Shown here one piece after another: positions 10,701 through 19,603 of a stretch of 64,000 bases of DNA (position 1 is the stretch's first letter; every line of letters starts with the position of its first letter). The DNA comes from Flavobacterium sp. IB48 (lineage in GTDB: Bacteria > Bacteroidota > Bacteroidia > Flavobacteriales > Flavobacteriaceae). The stretch spans positions 1 to 64,000 of the forward strand of contig NZ_JAEFCA010000003.1 in assembly GCF_016405855.1 (NCBI RefSeq), read 5' to 3'. The position numbers and the translations under genes are program-made. The notes beneath the pieces were generated by a model, which saw nothing but the letters and a program-made list of their open reading frames with translations, searched no databases and was not told the origin of the DNA.

Positions 10701-10731
10701 AAAAGAGGTCGTGATAAATCGGCCTCTTTTA
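10701..10731 (+). terminator. Terminator/attenuator between the SGBP and GH10 genes
   Basis: AAAAGAGGTC (10701-10710) pairs with GGCCTCTTTT (10721-10730) with one mismatch, and a TA-rich tail follows. It lies inside the PUL between the SGBP and GH10 genes (131-bp gap), so it may lower expression of the two hydrolase genes relative to susCD, or they may have their own promoter. Confidence 0.65.
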
Positions 10732-10811
10732 TAAAATAAGCTCTAAAATGATACAAAAATTATAAACAAGGGTATTACCAATAACTAGAATACCTATAAT
10801 AACAATACAGT

Positions 10812-12203
10812 ATGAAAATTAAATTTTTACTAATGCTGGCCTGTCTTTTCTTTTTTTTGAACTCTTGTTCAAAAGATGACAATGTCGCCGTTAATGCTTT
10901 AGAAGCGCCTATTGCAAATGCTCCAAAAGACGTGAATGACGAAGGTTTTAGAGCAAAATGGAATTACGTTTCCCACGCAAAAAGTTATCTTCTAGATGTT
11001 TCTACCAATGAGAATTTCTCCACTTTTGTCCCAAATTACAATGCAAAAGAAATTATCGATTTAAATGAAGTTGTTTCAGGTTTAAATGGAGGCACACAAT
11101 ATTATTACCGAGTTAGAGCAAAAAATGAAACAGAGATTTCTGGCTATTCAAATATTATTAGTGTTGTAACTACGGGTTCTAGCAACATTCCTGAGGATCC
11201 AACATTTTTAAAGGTAAAAGCCAATAAATTGGCAAATCCGTTTTTTGTAGGTATGGCAGTTAAAGCTTCGCAATTAACAAACGGAAGTCCTTATGATGTT
11301 ATATTGAAAAATGAATTTAGCAGTATATCTGCCGAATATGAAATGAAAATGGATCAAATTTCTGTTTCAAGCGGTGTTTACAACTGGACTGTTGCTGATA
11401 AAATTGTTGCTTACGGAAATTCTAATGACATCAATGTTCACGGTCATGCTTTGGTATGGCATAATTCGGTACCGCAATGGTTAAAAGATTTCTCTGGGAC
11501 TGATGCTGAATTTAAAGCAGAAGTTAAAAAGTACATTACAGATGTAGTTACGCATTATGCAGGAAAAATAAAATCTTGGGATGTCGTAAATGAAGCTGTA
11601 GATGATAATGGAGGTACGATGAGAAATACAATTTTTCTTCAACGAATGGGTGCCAATTATGTAAAAGACTGTTTTCAATGGGCAAGAGATGCAGCAATCG
11701 CTGCCGGCGACAACTCTTTACTTTTGTTTTATAATGATTATGCAACTTCAACAAATGTTCTTAAACAAGATAAAGTTTTTAGCATTGTCGATGATTTAAA
11801 AGCAAGCAATCTCATTGATGGTATTGGTTTTCAAATGCATAATAACTATTTAAATCCAACAAGAGCTCAAATCGAAGCCGACTTTAACAAAGCTGTAGCA
11901 AAAGGCGTGAAAATTCATGTTTCGGAATTGGATATTCAGGTAAATCAATCTAACGATATTTCAACTTTTACAAATGAAAGAAGGCTAGCCCAAAAAGAAA
12001 AATACAAAGAAATTGTACAACTATACAATACACTTCCAGCAGTAAATAAATACGCTATAACGATTTGGGGAATGAAGGATAATGAATCGTGGATTCCTTT
12101 TAGTGCAGAACTCAATCATCCAGGAAACGATTGGCCTTTATTATACGATTCAAATTTTGCAATAAAAAGTTCACATACTGGATTTCTGGAGGGTTTAGAT
12201 TAA
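10812..12203 (+). CDS. GH10 endo-beta-1,4-xylanase-type lipoprotein with N-terminal FN3
   Basis: A 463-residue endo-acting hydrolase, probably on the cell surface. The signal peptide ends in lipobox LNSC (C19) followed by SKDD. A fibronectin type III domain (about 30-120, GGTQYYYRVRAKNETEISGYS) precedes a GH10 barrel (about 130-460). GH10 landmarks: HGHALVWH (about 215), acid/base E261 in WDVVNEA, nucleophile E372 in HVSELDI and a C-terminal ITIWGMKDNESW. The known GH10 reaction is retaining cleavage of beta-1,4-xylan; some members also act on mixed beta-1,3/1,4 xylans or aryl-cellobiosides. It is followed 55 bp later by the GH16 gene. Fusion of FN3 directly to GH10 on a lipid anchor suggests a spacer to reach the polymer. 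Confidence 0.93.
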   Translation: MKIKFLLMLACLFFFLNSCSKDDNVAVNALEAPIANAPKDVNDEGFRAKWNYVSHAKSYLLDVSTNENFSTFVPNYNAKEIIDLNEVVSGLNGGTQYYYRVRAKNETEISGYSNIISVVTTGSSNIPEDPTFLKVKANKLANPFFVGMAVKASQLTNGSPYDVILKNEFSSISAEYEMKMDQISVSSGVYNWTVADKIVAYGNSNDINVHGHALVWHNSVPQWLKDFSGTDAEFKAEVKKYITDVVTHYAGKIKSWDVVNEAVDDNGGTMRNTIFLQRMGANYVKDCFQWARDAAIAAGDNSLLLFYNDYATSTNVLKQDKVFSIVDDLKASNLIDGIGFQMHNNYLNPTRAQIEADFNKAVAKGVKIHVSELDIQVNQSNDISTFTNERRLAQKEKYKEIVQLYNTLPAVNKYAITIWGMKDNESWIPFSAELNHPGNDWPLLYDSNFAIKSSHTGFLEGLD

Positions 12204-12258
12204 TTTTTTTAAGCTATAATAATTTACTTCAACTATTAATAAACCAAAAAATTAAATT

Positions 12259-13197
12259 ATGAAAAAATTAAATTTGTTTGCATTAACAGTTTCATGTGCA
12301 TTAAGTTTAGGATTTGCATCATGCGCAGATGATGCAAGTCCGATGGCAAAAGACCAGTCAAAAAATACAAATGCAAGTACCGTTACAAAAAACAGCACAG
12401 GCAAAGTAGCAGATGCGCCTTGGGTCAAACAATTTGAAGAAACATTTGATGTGGGTTCTAATTTGTCGCAATGGACAAAAGAGCAACGTGCAGATTATAA
12501 TTCTTGGTATTGCGATTATTATAGCTCTGTACCAACCACACAATGGAGAGACGGAAGACAATGTTTAGAGATCAAGACTACAAAATTAAGCACATACAAA
12601 TATCAATCTGGGTTCATTACCTCAAATTATCAATACAAACCAGAAAACAACACAGAGTATATGCTTTCTGCCAATATTAAGCTAATAGCTATGGATGGCA
12701 GTACTTACAAGTCTTTTACTGAAACTTATGGTGCATGGCCTGCCTTTTGGTCTGTGCAGGGAAATGCCTGGCCAACTAAAGGAGAAATAGATATTATGGA
12801 AGGTTATTCTTTTGCTCCTAATGCAAGTCGTTTTACTTCGAATCTTTTTTATGGAACCTCTTCTGGAACAAATCTTATAGGAAACTCTGCAGAAAGAAAT
12901 TATCCTGCCAATTTTGATATCAATGGAAATGGCGGATGGCATTTATATGAATCTTTTTGGAAAATGAAAGACAATGTTGTAACAGTAACCATAAAAGTTG
13001 ACAATGTGACTGTAGCAACTTATACTAATGGTAGTGCCAATAATCTTAATCTCAATAATTTTGGACCACACTCTATTATATTAAATATGAATGTTGGATC
13101 TAAAGACTCCAATTTTATTGACCCAAATAAAATCAATTTATTTTCAACTGCAATGATGTGGGTTGATGATGTAACAGTTTATAAAAGACCAATATAA
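12259..13197 (+). CDS. GH16 family endo-glucanase-type lipoprotein
   Basis: A 312-residue lipoprotein: signal peptide with lipobox FASC (C22), then ADD, a low-complexity linker to about 50, and one GH16 jelly-roll domain. The catalytic motif is GEIDIMEG with nucleophile E176, assisting D178 and acid/base E181; the ExDxxE spacing is the beta-bulge type found in laminarinases, agarases and kappa-carrageenases. WPAFWSVQGNAWPTKG precedes it and GGWHLYESFW follows, both typical of GH16. In this setting, with GH3, HTCS and SusCD, a beta-1,3- or mixed beta-1,3/1,4-glucan is the most likely substrate. A galactan substrate is not excluded by sequence alone. Confidence 0.9.
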   Translation: MKKLNLFALTVSCALSLGFASCADDASPMAKDQSKNTNASTVTKNSTGKVADAPWVKQFEETFDVGSNLSQWTKEQRADYNSWYCDYYSSVPTTQWRDGRQCLEIKTTKLSTYKYQSGFITSNYQYKPENNTEYMLSANIKLIAMDGSTYKSFTETYGAWPAFWSVQGNAWPTKGEIDIMEGYSFAPNASRFTSNLFYGTSSGTNLIGNSAERNYPANFDINGNGGWHLYESFWKMKDNVVTVTIKVDNVTVATYTNGSANNLNLNNFGPHSIILNMNVGSKDSNFIDPNKINLFSTAMMWVDDVTVYKRPI

Positions 13198-13319
13198 TTT
13201 AAATTTTAGCTGATTTTCAAGCGATTTTTTTCAAAACAATTTTACCTCAACAGCATTTATAGCTGTTTAGCTGAGATCAGAAACTAGTTTAATTCTATCT
13301 TAGAGTTCTCTAAAAACTA

Positions 13320-13355
13320 AATAGGAGCAAAAGTTTATCTTTTGCTCCTATTTTT
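13320..13355. terminator. Bidirectional terminator between two convergent PULs
   Basis: A perfect 14-bp stem (13320-13333 and 13339-13352, core TAGGAGCAAAAG) has a 5-nt loop TTTAT. T runs follow on the + side and A runs precede it, so it can stop transcription from the GH16 gene (+) and the susD gene (-). Confidence 0.85.
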
Positions 13356-13388
13356 CAACTAACTTAAACTAACCTTATTGTGAAATGG

Positions 13389-15353
13389 CTAATAGCCAGG
13401 ATTCTGATAAGCTGCTTTTTCTTCGGCTGACATTTGCATACCATCAAGTTGGCTTGTTGGTATTGGACGAAGGTAATTCTGTGGAGAAATTGTTCTTGTA
13501 AACACCTTAACAGTGTGATCTTTCCAATCGTTTGGATTAGTAGCTCCTGCGATTGAAAATGAATTTCCGTATTCTGTCCATTTTTGAGTACGCACTAAAT
13601 CATACCATCTGTAGCCTTCTCCAAAATATTCTCTTGAACGTTCTGCCAAAATATAATCAATATCAATAACCATTGGAGTTGCTGCAGTCATTGCCGCACT
13701 ATTATCTTGCGTTTTTACTTTGTTTCCGTTGTTGTCAAAAGTCCATTTTCCGGCACGAGCACGAATAACATTGATTAAATCTCTTGCTGTTTTTCCTCCT
13801 TGTACAGAAGCTCCTTTAACCGCAGCTTCGGCAGCAACAAAATACAGTTCTGAGAATTTAGCTATTGGAAACGGACGCGTACTACTTCCATTAGGAGATC
13901 CTAAACCTGCTCCATTATCTGTACGATAAGGTCCTAATTTCCAGTTTCCTGGATAACATATCCTAGAGATTACACTTGGTTCAATTACAAAATCAGCTCT
14001 TCCTGGCAATACTCCCGCTCCAATTGAACTGTTAAATACTGAGTTAGAATAATCAATTCCTGATGTATCCTCATTTAAGAAAGTCAGAACTGGCTCACCA
14101 TTTGCTATAGGAAGATAATTTGCATTATATAATACTGGAGCAGTAATTCCTGCCTTTGCCCAGTTTCCGCGATAAACTGTGGTAAAAGTACCATCGTAAC
14201 GAGAATCATTAGTTTTATCGGCAAATGTCTTTTTAAACACTTCAATAGGAGGTGCCAACATAGTCCAAGGTCTTCCTAAATGTTGCTCTGCTTCACGCTG
14301 CACAGAACTTACCGCGGCCCAACCAGTGTTGCTTGAAGAACTTCTAACTCCAGTATAATTAAATTGCCCAAACCATCCAGCAAAATAATCAGTACTAAAA
14401 CCACCTCCGCTATAACCTATATCGCCACCATTATAAAGAGAGCTAGTTTCTGTGTGATCAGCATACAAAAGCATCTCTTTATTTCGATCGTTTTTACCTA
14501 CGCTAACTTCATAAAAAGAAGGAAGCAATGCAAAAGGACCTGGGTTATTAATTGCTTCTACCGCAACATCGTAAGCCTGCTGATAATACCAAGCCGCATC
14601 ATGTCCGTCCAAATCTTTACGATCGCTTGCGGGATAAGTTGGAATATTATTAGGATTTTCAAGCCACCATGCAAAGGTCAAATACGCTTTAGCAAGATAA
14701 AAACGTGCTGCAGTTTTAGTAAGTCCTCCCGTTACACGTCCTGCAACTGGCAAATCTTCAACTGCTTGTTTTAAATCTGGGAATATTGCTTTACTGTAAA
14801 CTTCAGGAACTGTATTACGCACAGAAGTTCTTACAGTTGAAGAGTTAAATTTTAATTCTCCAGCTCCTAAATCCAGTGGCACACCACCAAAAGTCTGTAC
14901 CAACAAAAAATAATCAAAAGCTCTAAAAAATCTTGCTTCTGCGATTAGCGCTGGAGAAATCGTTCCAATTTTAGATGCATTCTCAATTACACCACTAGCT
15001 GTATTAATATTTGGAAAAGTAGCTCCCCACACAATACCTGTATTACTAGTTTGAGCATTAATTACACCAACTCCTGAGAAGTCTAAATTCTTAACATTTC
15101 CATCTGAGTTTTGCCCCCAAGTTGACTCATCAGTTGCAATTTGTCCAGTATTTAAAAAATAACCACTTCCATACATATATCTCAAATGGCCGTACATTGA
15201 TGTTATTCCTCCCATTACCCCTTCTGGAGTAGAAAAATAGTCTGGAGTAAAAATAGCTCTAGGCTTCTCGTCCAAAATATTATCTGAACACCCTACTAGA
15301 AAAACTGAAGCAAGTGCCGTTACAATATATTTTTTTACTTTAATATGTCTCAT
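13389..15353 (-). CDS. SusD/RagB-family lipoprotein (second pair)
   Basis: A 654-residue surface lipoprotein, longer than the usual 500-600. Signal peptide with lipobox LVGC (C22), followed by SDNILDEKP, the usual SusD start. SusD_RagB features: ARFFRAFDYFLLVQTFGGVPL (about 140), TKTAARFYLAKAYLTFAWW (about 210), and the C-terminal ARDLINVIRARAGK...YILAERSREYFGEGYRWYDLVRTQKW signature (about 520-600). It starts 10 bp after the stop of the susC gene upstream, so it is translated from the same transcript. No glycoside hydrolase accompanies the pair, so the ligand is unknown. The family also imports peptides and glycoconjugates. Confidence 0.95.
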   Translation of the reverse strand: MRHIKVKKYIVTALASVFLVGCSDNILDEKPRAIFTPDYFSTPEGVMGGITSMYGHLRYMYGSGYFLNTGQIATDESTWGQNSDGNVKNLDFSGVGVINAQTSNTGIVWGATFPNINTASGVIENASKIGTISPALIAEARFFRAFDYFLLVQTFGGVPLDLGAGELKFNSSTVRTSVRNTVPEVYSKAIFPDLKQAVEDLPVAGRVTGGLTKTAARFYLAKAYLTFAWWLENPNNIPTYPASDRKDLDGHDAAWYYQQAYDVAVEAINNPGPFALLPSFYEVSVGKNDRNKEMLLYADHTETSSLYNGGDIGYSGGGFSTDYFAGWFGQFNYTGVRSSSSNTGWAAVSSVQREAEQHLGRPWTMLAPPIEVFKKTFADKTNDSRYDGTFTTVYRGNWAKAGITAPVLYNANYLPIANGEPVLTFLNEDTSGIDYSNSVFNSSIGAGVLPGRADFVIEPSVISRICYPGNWKLGPYRTDNGAGLGSPNGSSTRPFPIAKFSELYFVAAEAAVKGASVQGGKTARDLINVIRARAGKWTFDNNGNKVKTQDNSAAMTAATPMVIDIDYILAERSREYFGEGYRWYDLVRTQKWTEYGNSFSIAGATNPNDWKDHTVKVFTRTISPQNYLRPIPTSQLDGMQMSAEEKAAYQNPGY

Positions 15354-15363
15354 TACTGTCTTT

Positions 15364-18300
15364 TTAAAAAATTATATTAAGTCCTAAAATCAGATTGCGC
15401 GACTGTGGCGTATTATATCCTACAGTTAATAAACGACTTAAGTTTCCTGAATAGGCAACTGCCATATTTGAAGCGTCATTTGCATAAGAGTTCGTTTCAG
15501 GATCTAGTCCAGATAATTTATGATAAGGAGAATAAATTACCCACGGATTCTGAATGGTACAGTAAAGTTTTAGTTTTTCCATTCCTGCACTTTTAATCCA
15601 TTGCTTGTTTAAACTGTATCCAAGAGTAATCGTTTTTAACTTAACAAATGAACCATCAAAATAACCTAAAGTAGAACCATATTTCGGATTATTACTTTCT
15701 GTAGGACCACCTGGCATTGGAAATTGTGCTCCTGTATTTTCTGGTGTCCAGTAATCTACATCTATTTGTCCGCGTCGCCCATCATTAATATTTAAATATC
15801 CATTAGAACCGTAAAGTGTACTATTTAAGATACCTCCGCTTTGAAAAAGACCTACAACACTAATATCAAAATTTTTATAAGCTACTCTAGTATTAAAACC
15901 ACCTTGAAAATCAGGATCTGCATTTAGAACTTGTCTGTCATCTGCCCCAATTAACCTTTTTGGTGTCCCGTCTGGATTATAATCTCCTGTATACGCCACT
16001 CTAATCATACCCGCTTGACCTGCTGGCCCTTCGTATTGTTTTGCTTCCGCATCAGTCTGCCATATTCCTATTTTTTTATAATCGTAAATCACATTAAGAG
16101 GCTTTCCAACAAACCACCAGTTATTTTGATCTTCAGTCATTCCTGAAGCCAGAGATACCAGTTTGTTTTTGTTGCTGTAAATATTAACACCTGCATCCCA
16201 AGTCCATCCATTATAATTATCTAGAATTACCCCATTAAGACTAAGCTCCCAACCTTTGTTTTGAGTTGATCCAACATTTCCAACATAAGAACTAACCCCA
16301 GAAGTAACTGGAAGATTAACACTTAACAAAAGATCTTTCGTATCTGTCGTATAATATTCAGCCGTCCCCGATAATCTGTTATTAAAAAGAGAGAAATCCA
16401 AACCAAAATTAGATGTTATAGAATATTCCCACCCTAAATTCGGATTTGGAAGAGTCGAAACGTAATATCCTGTTGCATTATTAGATCCAAAATTATAAGG
16501 TCTTGTGCTTAAATACCCCAACGTAGCATAAGGCGCCACTGATTGATTAGACGTCTGTCCGTATCCTCCTCTAAGTTTTAATGCGTCGATCCATTTTACA
16601 TTCTTCATAAAAGACTCTTTGCTAATATTCCATCCTGCTGAGAATGCTGGATATGTATGCCATTGATTAGAAGGCGCTAGACGCGAAGAAGCATCTGAAC
16701 GCACTGTAGCGCTTATCATATAGCGATCTGCATAAGAATACATTGCACGAGCCATATAAGAAATCAAACCACTTTGAGTGTAAGTCTGATTACCATTGTT
16801 TATAGTAATGTCATCATTATCACCTGTAGAAGTCTGACCTAAATTAAAATACTGAAAACTGTCTCCGGCAATATTTCTTCTTGAAATTAATGAGCTGTTG
16901 TAAGTATCTTGTGCAGAAGAATACATTGCCAACGCGTTTATTTTATGCTTTTCAGCAAATGTACGATCATAAGTAAGTAACGTTTCTACTGTCCAGCTTG
17001 TAGATTGCGTATTTCCAATTGAGGCCACATTTGGATTATCTGGATTAGCATTAAAAACCCCAATACCAGTGTAAGAGCCCGAATTACTTGTTCTATAATT
17101 GCCACCTAGATTCACGCGAGCTTTTAATCCGTCAATTGCTGGTATTTTAAGTTCCCCATAAATAGAATTGTAAGAACCGAAAGCTTTGTTTGTATCTGCC
17201 CATTTGTCTCCCAGATTTCGCATACTTTCTTTAGTGTACACCCAATTTTCATCTTGAGGCATTCTTACTGTTCTTTTTAACGAACCATCTTCGTTATAAG
17301 GATTTGCAATAGGCGACATACTTAAAACTCCGTACATTCCTAAACTAGCACCATCAGTTATACTGTAATTATTATTAGAAGAAAAGCCAATTTTAAAAAT
17401 ACCGATTTCTTGATCTAAAGCCGCACGGATAGAATATCTATTAAACTCAGATCCTGGAATAACTGCTTGGTCTTTATAATAATTAACTCCAACATTATAA
17501 TTTCCATTTTCTGTTCCTCCTGTCACTGCGATATCGTGATTTGTTACGATTGCTGTTCTATAAAAAAGATCTTGCCAATCTGTATTTACATCATCAGCTT
17601 CATCGATTCCGTTTACAAGGTTTTTTCCCGCAAGCTTACGGAACTCAACATATTTAGGTCCTTGCATCATTGGATATTTTACAGCAGTTTTATATCCTGT
17701 ATAAGTATTATAAGCAATCGAAGTTCTTTGTCCTTTTGTTCCTCTATTACTTGTTACCAGAATAACTCCGTTTGCGCCTCGCGATCCATAAATAGCTGTC
17801 GCCGATGCATCTTTTAATATATCGACACTTTTGATATCCTCAGGGCTAATATCTGCTAAAGTACCAGAGAACGGAATACCATCAAGAACTACCAAAGGAT
17901 CATTTCCTGCTGTTAAGGAACGCGTTCCACGAATACGAATTTGCATGGCAGCACCAGGCTTCGTTGAAGTCTGCGTTATTTGAACACCCGGAAGACGTCC
18001 CTGCATAGACTGAGTAATATTTGCAGAAGGAACCTCACGTATTTCACTACCTTTAATAGAAGCTACCGATCCTGTAACCGCTTCTTTACGCTGAGCTCCA
18101 TACCCAATAACTACTACTTCTTTTAAATTATTAGAATCTTCTTCTAGTTTTACATTAATGGTTTTCTGTCCATTAACCCCTACTTCACGGCTTGTAAAAC
18201 CTAAAAAACTGAAAATAAGCACTCCATTAGAAGGAACACTGATAGAATAAGTACCATCAAAACTGGTACTAACACCTGTCTTTGTTCCTTTTACATTTAC

Positions 18301-18450
18301 GTTAGCACCAGGAATTGGCCCGTTGGCATCTGAGACTGTTCCCGTGACTGTTGTCTGTGCATTCGACTGAATCGAAAAGACAAACATTAAGATCAAAAAA
18401 CCAAAGCATTTGAGAAGCTTTGATTGACTTGCAACAAAAAAGTTAGTCAT
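15364..18450 (-). CDS. SusC/RagA-family TonB-dependent transporter (second pair)
   Basis: A 1028-residue outer-membrane transporter. Signal peptide of about 32 residues ending SNAQ; carboxypeptidase-regulatory-like domain (about 33-110, VTGTVSDANGPIPGANVNVKG); linker EVVVIGYGAQRKEAVTGSVA; plug with IRIRGTRSL and DPLVVLDGIPFSG and LKDASATAIYGSRGANGV; a beta-barrel; and the C-terminus LGLNIIF. It lacks an STN domain. It pairs with the downstream susD. Upstream lie a consensus -7 box and two identical operator-like palindromes, so LacI-type repression is the likely control, unlike the HTCS-driven locus facing it. The transported substrate is not evident. Confidence 0.96.
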   Translation of the reverse strand: MTNFFVASQSKLLKCFGFLILMFVFSIQSNAQTTVTGTVSDANGPIPGANVNVKGTKTGVSTSFDGTYSISVPSNGVLIFSFLGFTSREVGVNGQKTINVKLEEDSNNLKEVVVIGYGAQRKEAVTGSVASIKGSEIREVPSANITQSMQGRLPGVQITQTSTKPGAAMQIRIRGTRSLTAGNDPLVVLDGIPFSGTLADISPEDIKSVDILKDASATAIYGSRGANGVILVTSNRGTKGQRTSIAYNTYTGYKTAVKYPMMQGPKYVEFRKLAGKNLVNGIDEADDVNTDWQDLFYRTAIVTNHDIAVTGGTENGNYNVGVNYYKDQAVIPGSEFNRYSIRAALDQEIGIFKIGFSSNNNYSITDGASLGMYGVLSMSPIANPYNEDGSLKRTVRMPQDENWVYTKESMRNLGDKWADTNKAFGSYNSIYGELKIPAIDGLKARVNLGGNYRTSNSGSYTGIGVFNANPDNPNVASIGNTQSTSWTVETLLTYDRTFAEKHKINALAMYSSAQDTYNSSLISRRNIAGDSFQYFNLGQTSTGDNDDITINNGNQTYTQSGLISYMARAMYSYADRYMISATVRSDASSRLAPSNQWHTYPAFSAGWNISKESFMKNVKWIDALKLRGGYGQTSNQSVAPYATLGYLSTRPYNFGSNNATGYYVSTLPNPNLGWEYSITSNFGLDFSLFNNRLSGTAEYYTTDTKDLLLSVNLPVTSGVSSYVGNVGSTQNKGWELSLNGVILDNYNGWTWDAGVNIYSNKNKLVSLASGMTEDQNNWWFVGKPLNVIYDYKKIGIWQTDAEAKQYEGPAGQAGMIRVAYTGDYNPDGTPKRLIGADDRQVLNADPDFQGGFNTRVAYKNFDISVVGLFQSGGILNSTLYGSNGYLNINDGRRGQIDVDYWTPENTGAQFPMPGGPTESNNPKYGSTLGYFDGSFVKLKTITLGYSLNKQWIKSAGMEKLKLYCTIQNPWVIYSPYHKLSGLDPETNSYANDASNMAVAYSGNLSRLLTVGYNTPQSRNLILGLNIIF

Positions 18451-18537
18451 AAAAATTGATTTAATAATTAAAATATGGTTTATGGTTTAGTTAGCATTTC
18501 AAAACTTATTTCTAGGTAAAAGCAATAAGTCTTTGAA

Positions 18538-18545
18538 CAAATATA
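18538..18545 (-). promoter_or_regulatory. Predicted -7 promoter box of the second susC
   Basis: Read on the - strand this is TATATTTG, a full match to the Bacteroidota -7 consensus TAnnTTTG. Eighteen bp further upstream lies a TTG (-33-like) that is part of the palindrome at 18563-18574. The predicted transcript leader is about 80 nt. Confidence 0.6.
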
Positions 18546-18562
18546 TATCTTTTTTCAAAAAA

Positions 18563-18574
18563 ACAATCGGTTGT
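18563..18574. promoter_or_regulatory. Operator-like palindrome 1 (LacI-type) over the susC promoter
   Basis: ACAATCGGTTGT is an even, CG-centred imperfect palindrome (ACAA-YCGR-TTGT), the usual form of LacI/GalR-family operators. It overlaps the predicted -33 element of the divergent susC, a position that would allow repression. An identical copy lies 298 bp away. No LacI-family gene is in the window. Confidence 0.5.
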
Positions 18575-18860
18575 GTAATTATTTTTTTATTTATTATTCA
18601 AAAAATATCCACTAAAAAAACATTATACTTATTTTAATCTTAAATTATTTGAACATAAACAAATAAAACACTGTAGAATCTCGCAAAAAAAGAAACGATA
18701 ATTACCTTATAATTGAATAAAAAACAAAATAAACGTTGATAAAAAAATAATCAAAACTCTTATTTAGAATAAAAAAAATAGCAAAACGCTAATAAATAAG
18801 ATAATAATTACAATTTTATCAAAAAATAGAACAAATTAGATTTTAAAAAAATTTAAAAAG

Positions 18861-18872
18861 ACAATCGGTTGT
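18861..18872. promoter_or_regulatory. Operator-like palindrome 2 (LacI-type), upstream copy
   Basis: The 12 bases are identical to the palindrome at 18563-18574, in the same orientation and 298 bp distant, within otherwise A/T-homopolymer-rich DNA. Paired operators at this distance would fit looping. The 635-bp gap between susC and the next gene holds no other recognisable gene. Confidence 0.45.
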
Positions 18873-19054
18873 TAGTTAGTCAATTATTTTTTAGATTGAA
18901 TCTGTTCAAAATAACAGATAAAATATTTCAGCTCCTTTACTTTTAAATCAAATTAACAGGAGCAACCAAAATAAAATCAATAAGTAATTTTAGAAAAAGC
19001 CAGATCATTAAAAATCAAAATGTAATTATATAACAGCAATCGATACTTTACACT

Positions 19055-19062
19055 TAAATTTG
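19055..19062 (+). promoter_or_regulatory. Predicted -7 box for the small lipoprotein gene
   Basis: TAAATTTG matches the TAnnTTTG consensus and ends 23 bp before the ATG at 19086. No clear -33 TTTG is seen at the expected distance. Confidence 0.45.
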
Positions 19063-19085
19063 AGTCAACGCTAAATCAACCCGTT

Positions 19086-19553
19086 ATGAAAAGTCTTTTA
19101 ATACTTATGATATGCATTATGGCATATTCTTGCCAGAAGCAAAAAGGAAACGAAAATACTCCCCTTCAAACAGTGCAAACTGCAACTGAAGAGCCACAAA
19201 AACAAGAAAATAAACAGATTGGCGATACTATTTTTATGAATTATAAAAATGAAAAAAATGTATTTATTGCAGATGGCAACGTAGATTCTATACATTCTAG
19301 AATATATGTCAAATTTAAAAATGAATTTTCGAGTGAATTAAACGGAAGAATTATACCGGAGAAAACTAATGCCAATATTCGTTTTAACCAGATTATCTAT
19401 CCAGACAAAACAGCAGACGGGCCTTTTGGTACAGAACTCAAAATAGAGGCCAAACAAACTGGTGATTATATCCTAATTATTGGACATTCTCAAATGGCGG
19501 AAAATCCTTATTGGGGAAAATTCGAGGTGCAATTGGAAAATAAAAAAAATTAG
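19086..19553 (+). CDS. Small lipoprotein of unknown function
   Basis: A 155-residue protein with a short signal peptide and lipobox YSC (C16), then a polar Gln/Glu-rich linker (about 17-45) and a beta-rich domain (about 46-155: GDTIFMNYKNEKNVFIADG...GDYILIIGHSQMAENPYWGKFEV). I do not recognise the family. The C-terminal half reads like a small extracytoplasmic beta-sandwich. It has its own TAnnTTTG promoter-like box and is followed by a strong terminator, so it looks monocistronic. Its neighbours (second susC and the metal-efflux operon) point away from it and give no functional hint. Confidence 0.75.
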   Translation: MKSLLILMICIMAYSCQKQKGNENTPLQTVQTATEEPQKQENKQIGDTIFMNYKNEKNVFIADGNVDSIHSRIYVKFKNEFSSELNGRIIPEKTNANIRFNQIIYPDKTADGPFGTELKIEAKQTGDYILIIGHSQMAENPYWGKFEVQLENKKN

Positions 19554-19560
19554 ATCCATA

Positions 19561-19591
19561 AAAAAGTCCCAATCAAATATTGGGACTTTTT
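19561..19591. terminator. Bidirectional terminator between lipoprotein and RND pump genes
   Basis: A perfect 13-bp stem AAAAAGTCCCAAT (19561-19573) / ATTGGGACTTTTT (19579-19591) with a 5-nt loop and T runs on both strands, placed between convergent genes. Confidence 0.9.
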
Positions 19592-19603
19592 TTATGTTAG
19601 ATT

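Noticed and set aside
14364..14774. 136-codon + strand frame opposite the second susD
   Set aside because: The antisense composition mirrors the SusD codons; no recognisable domain.
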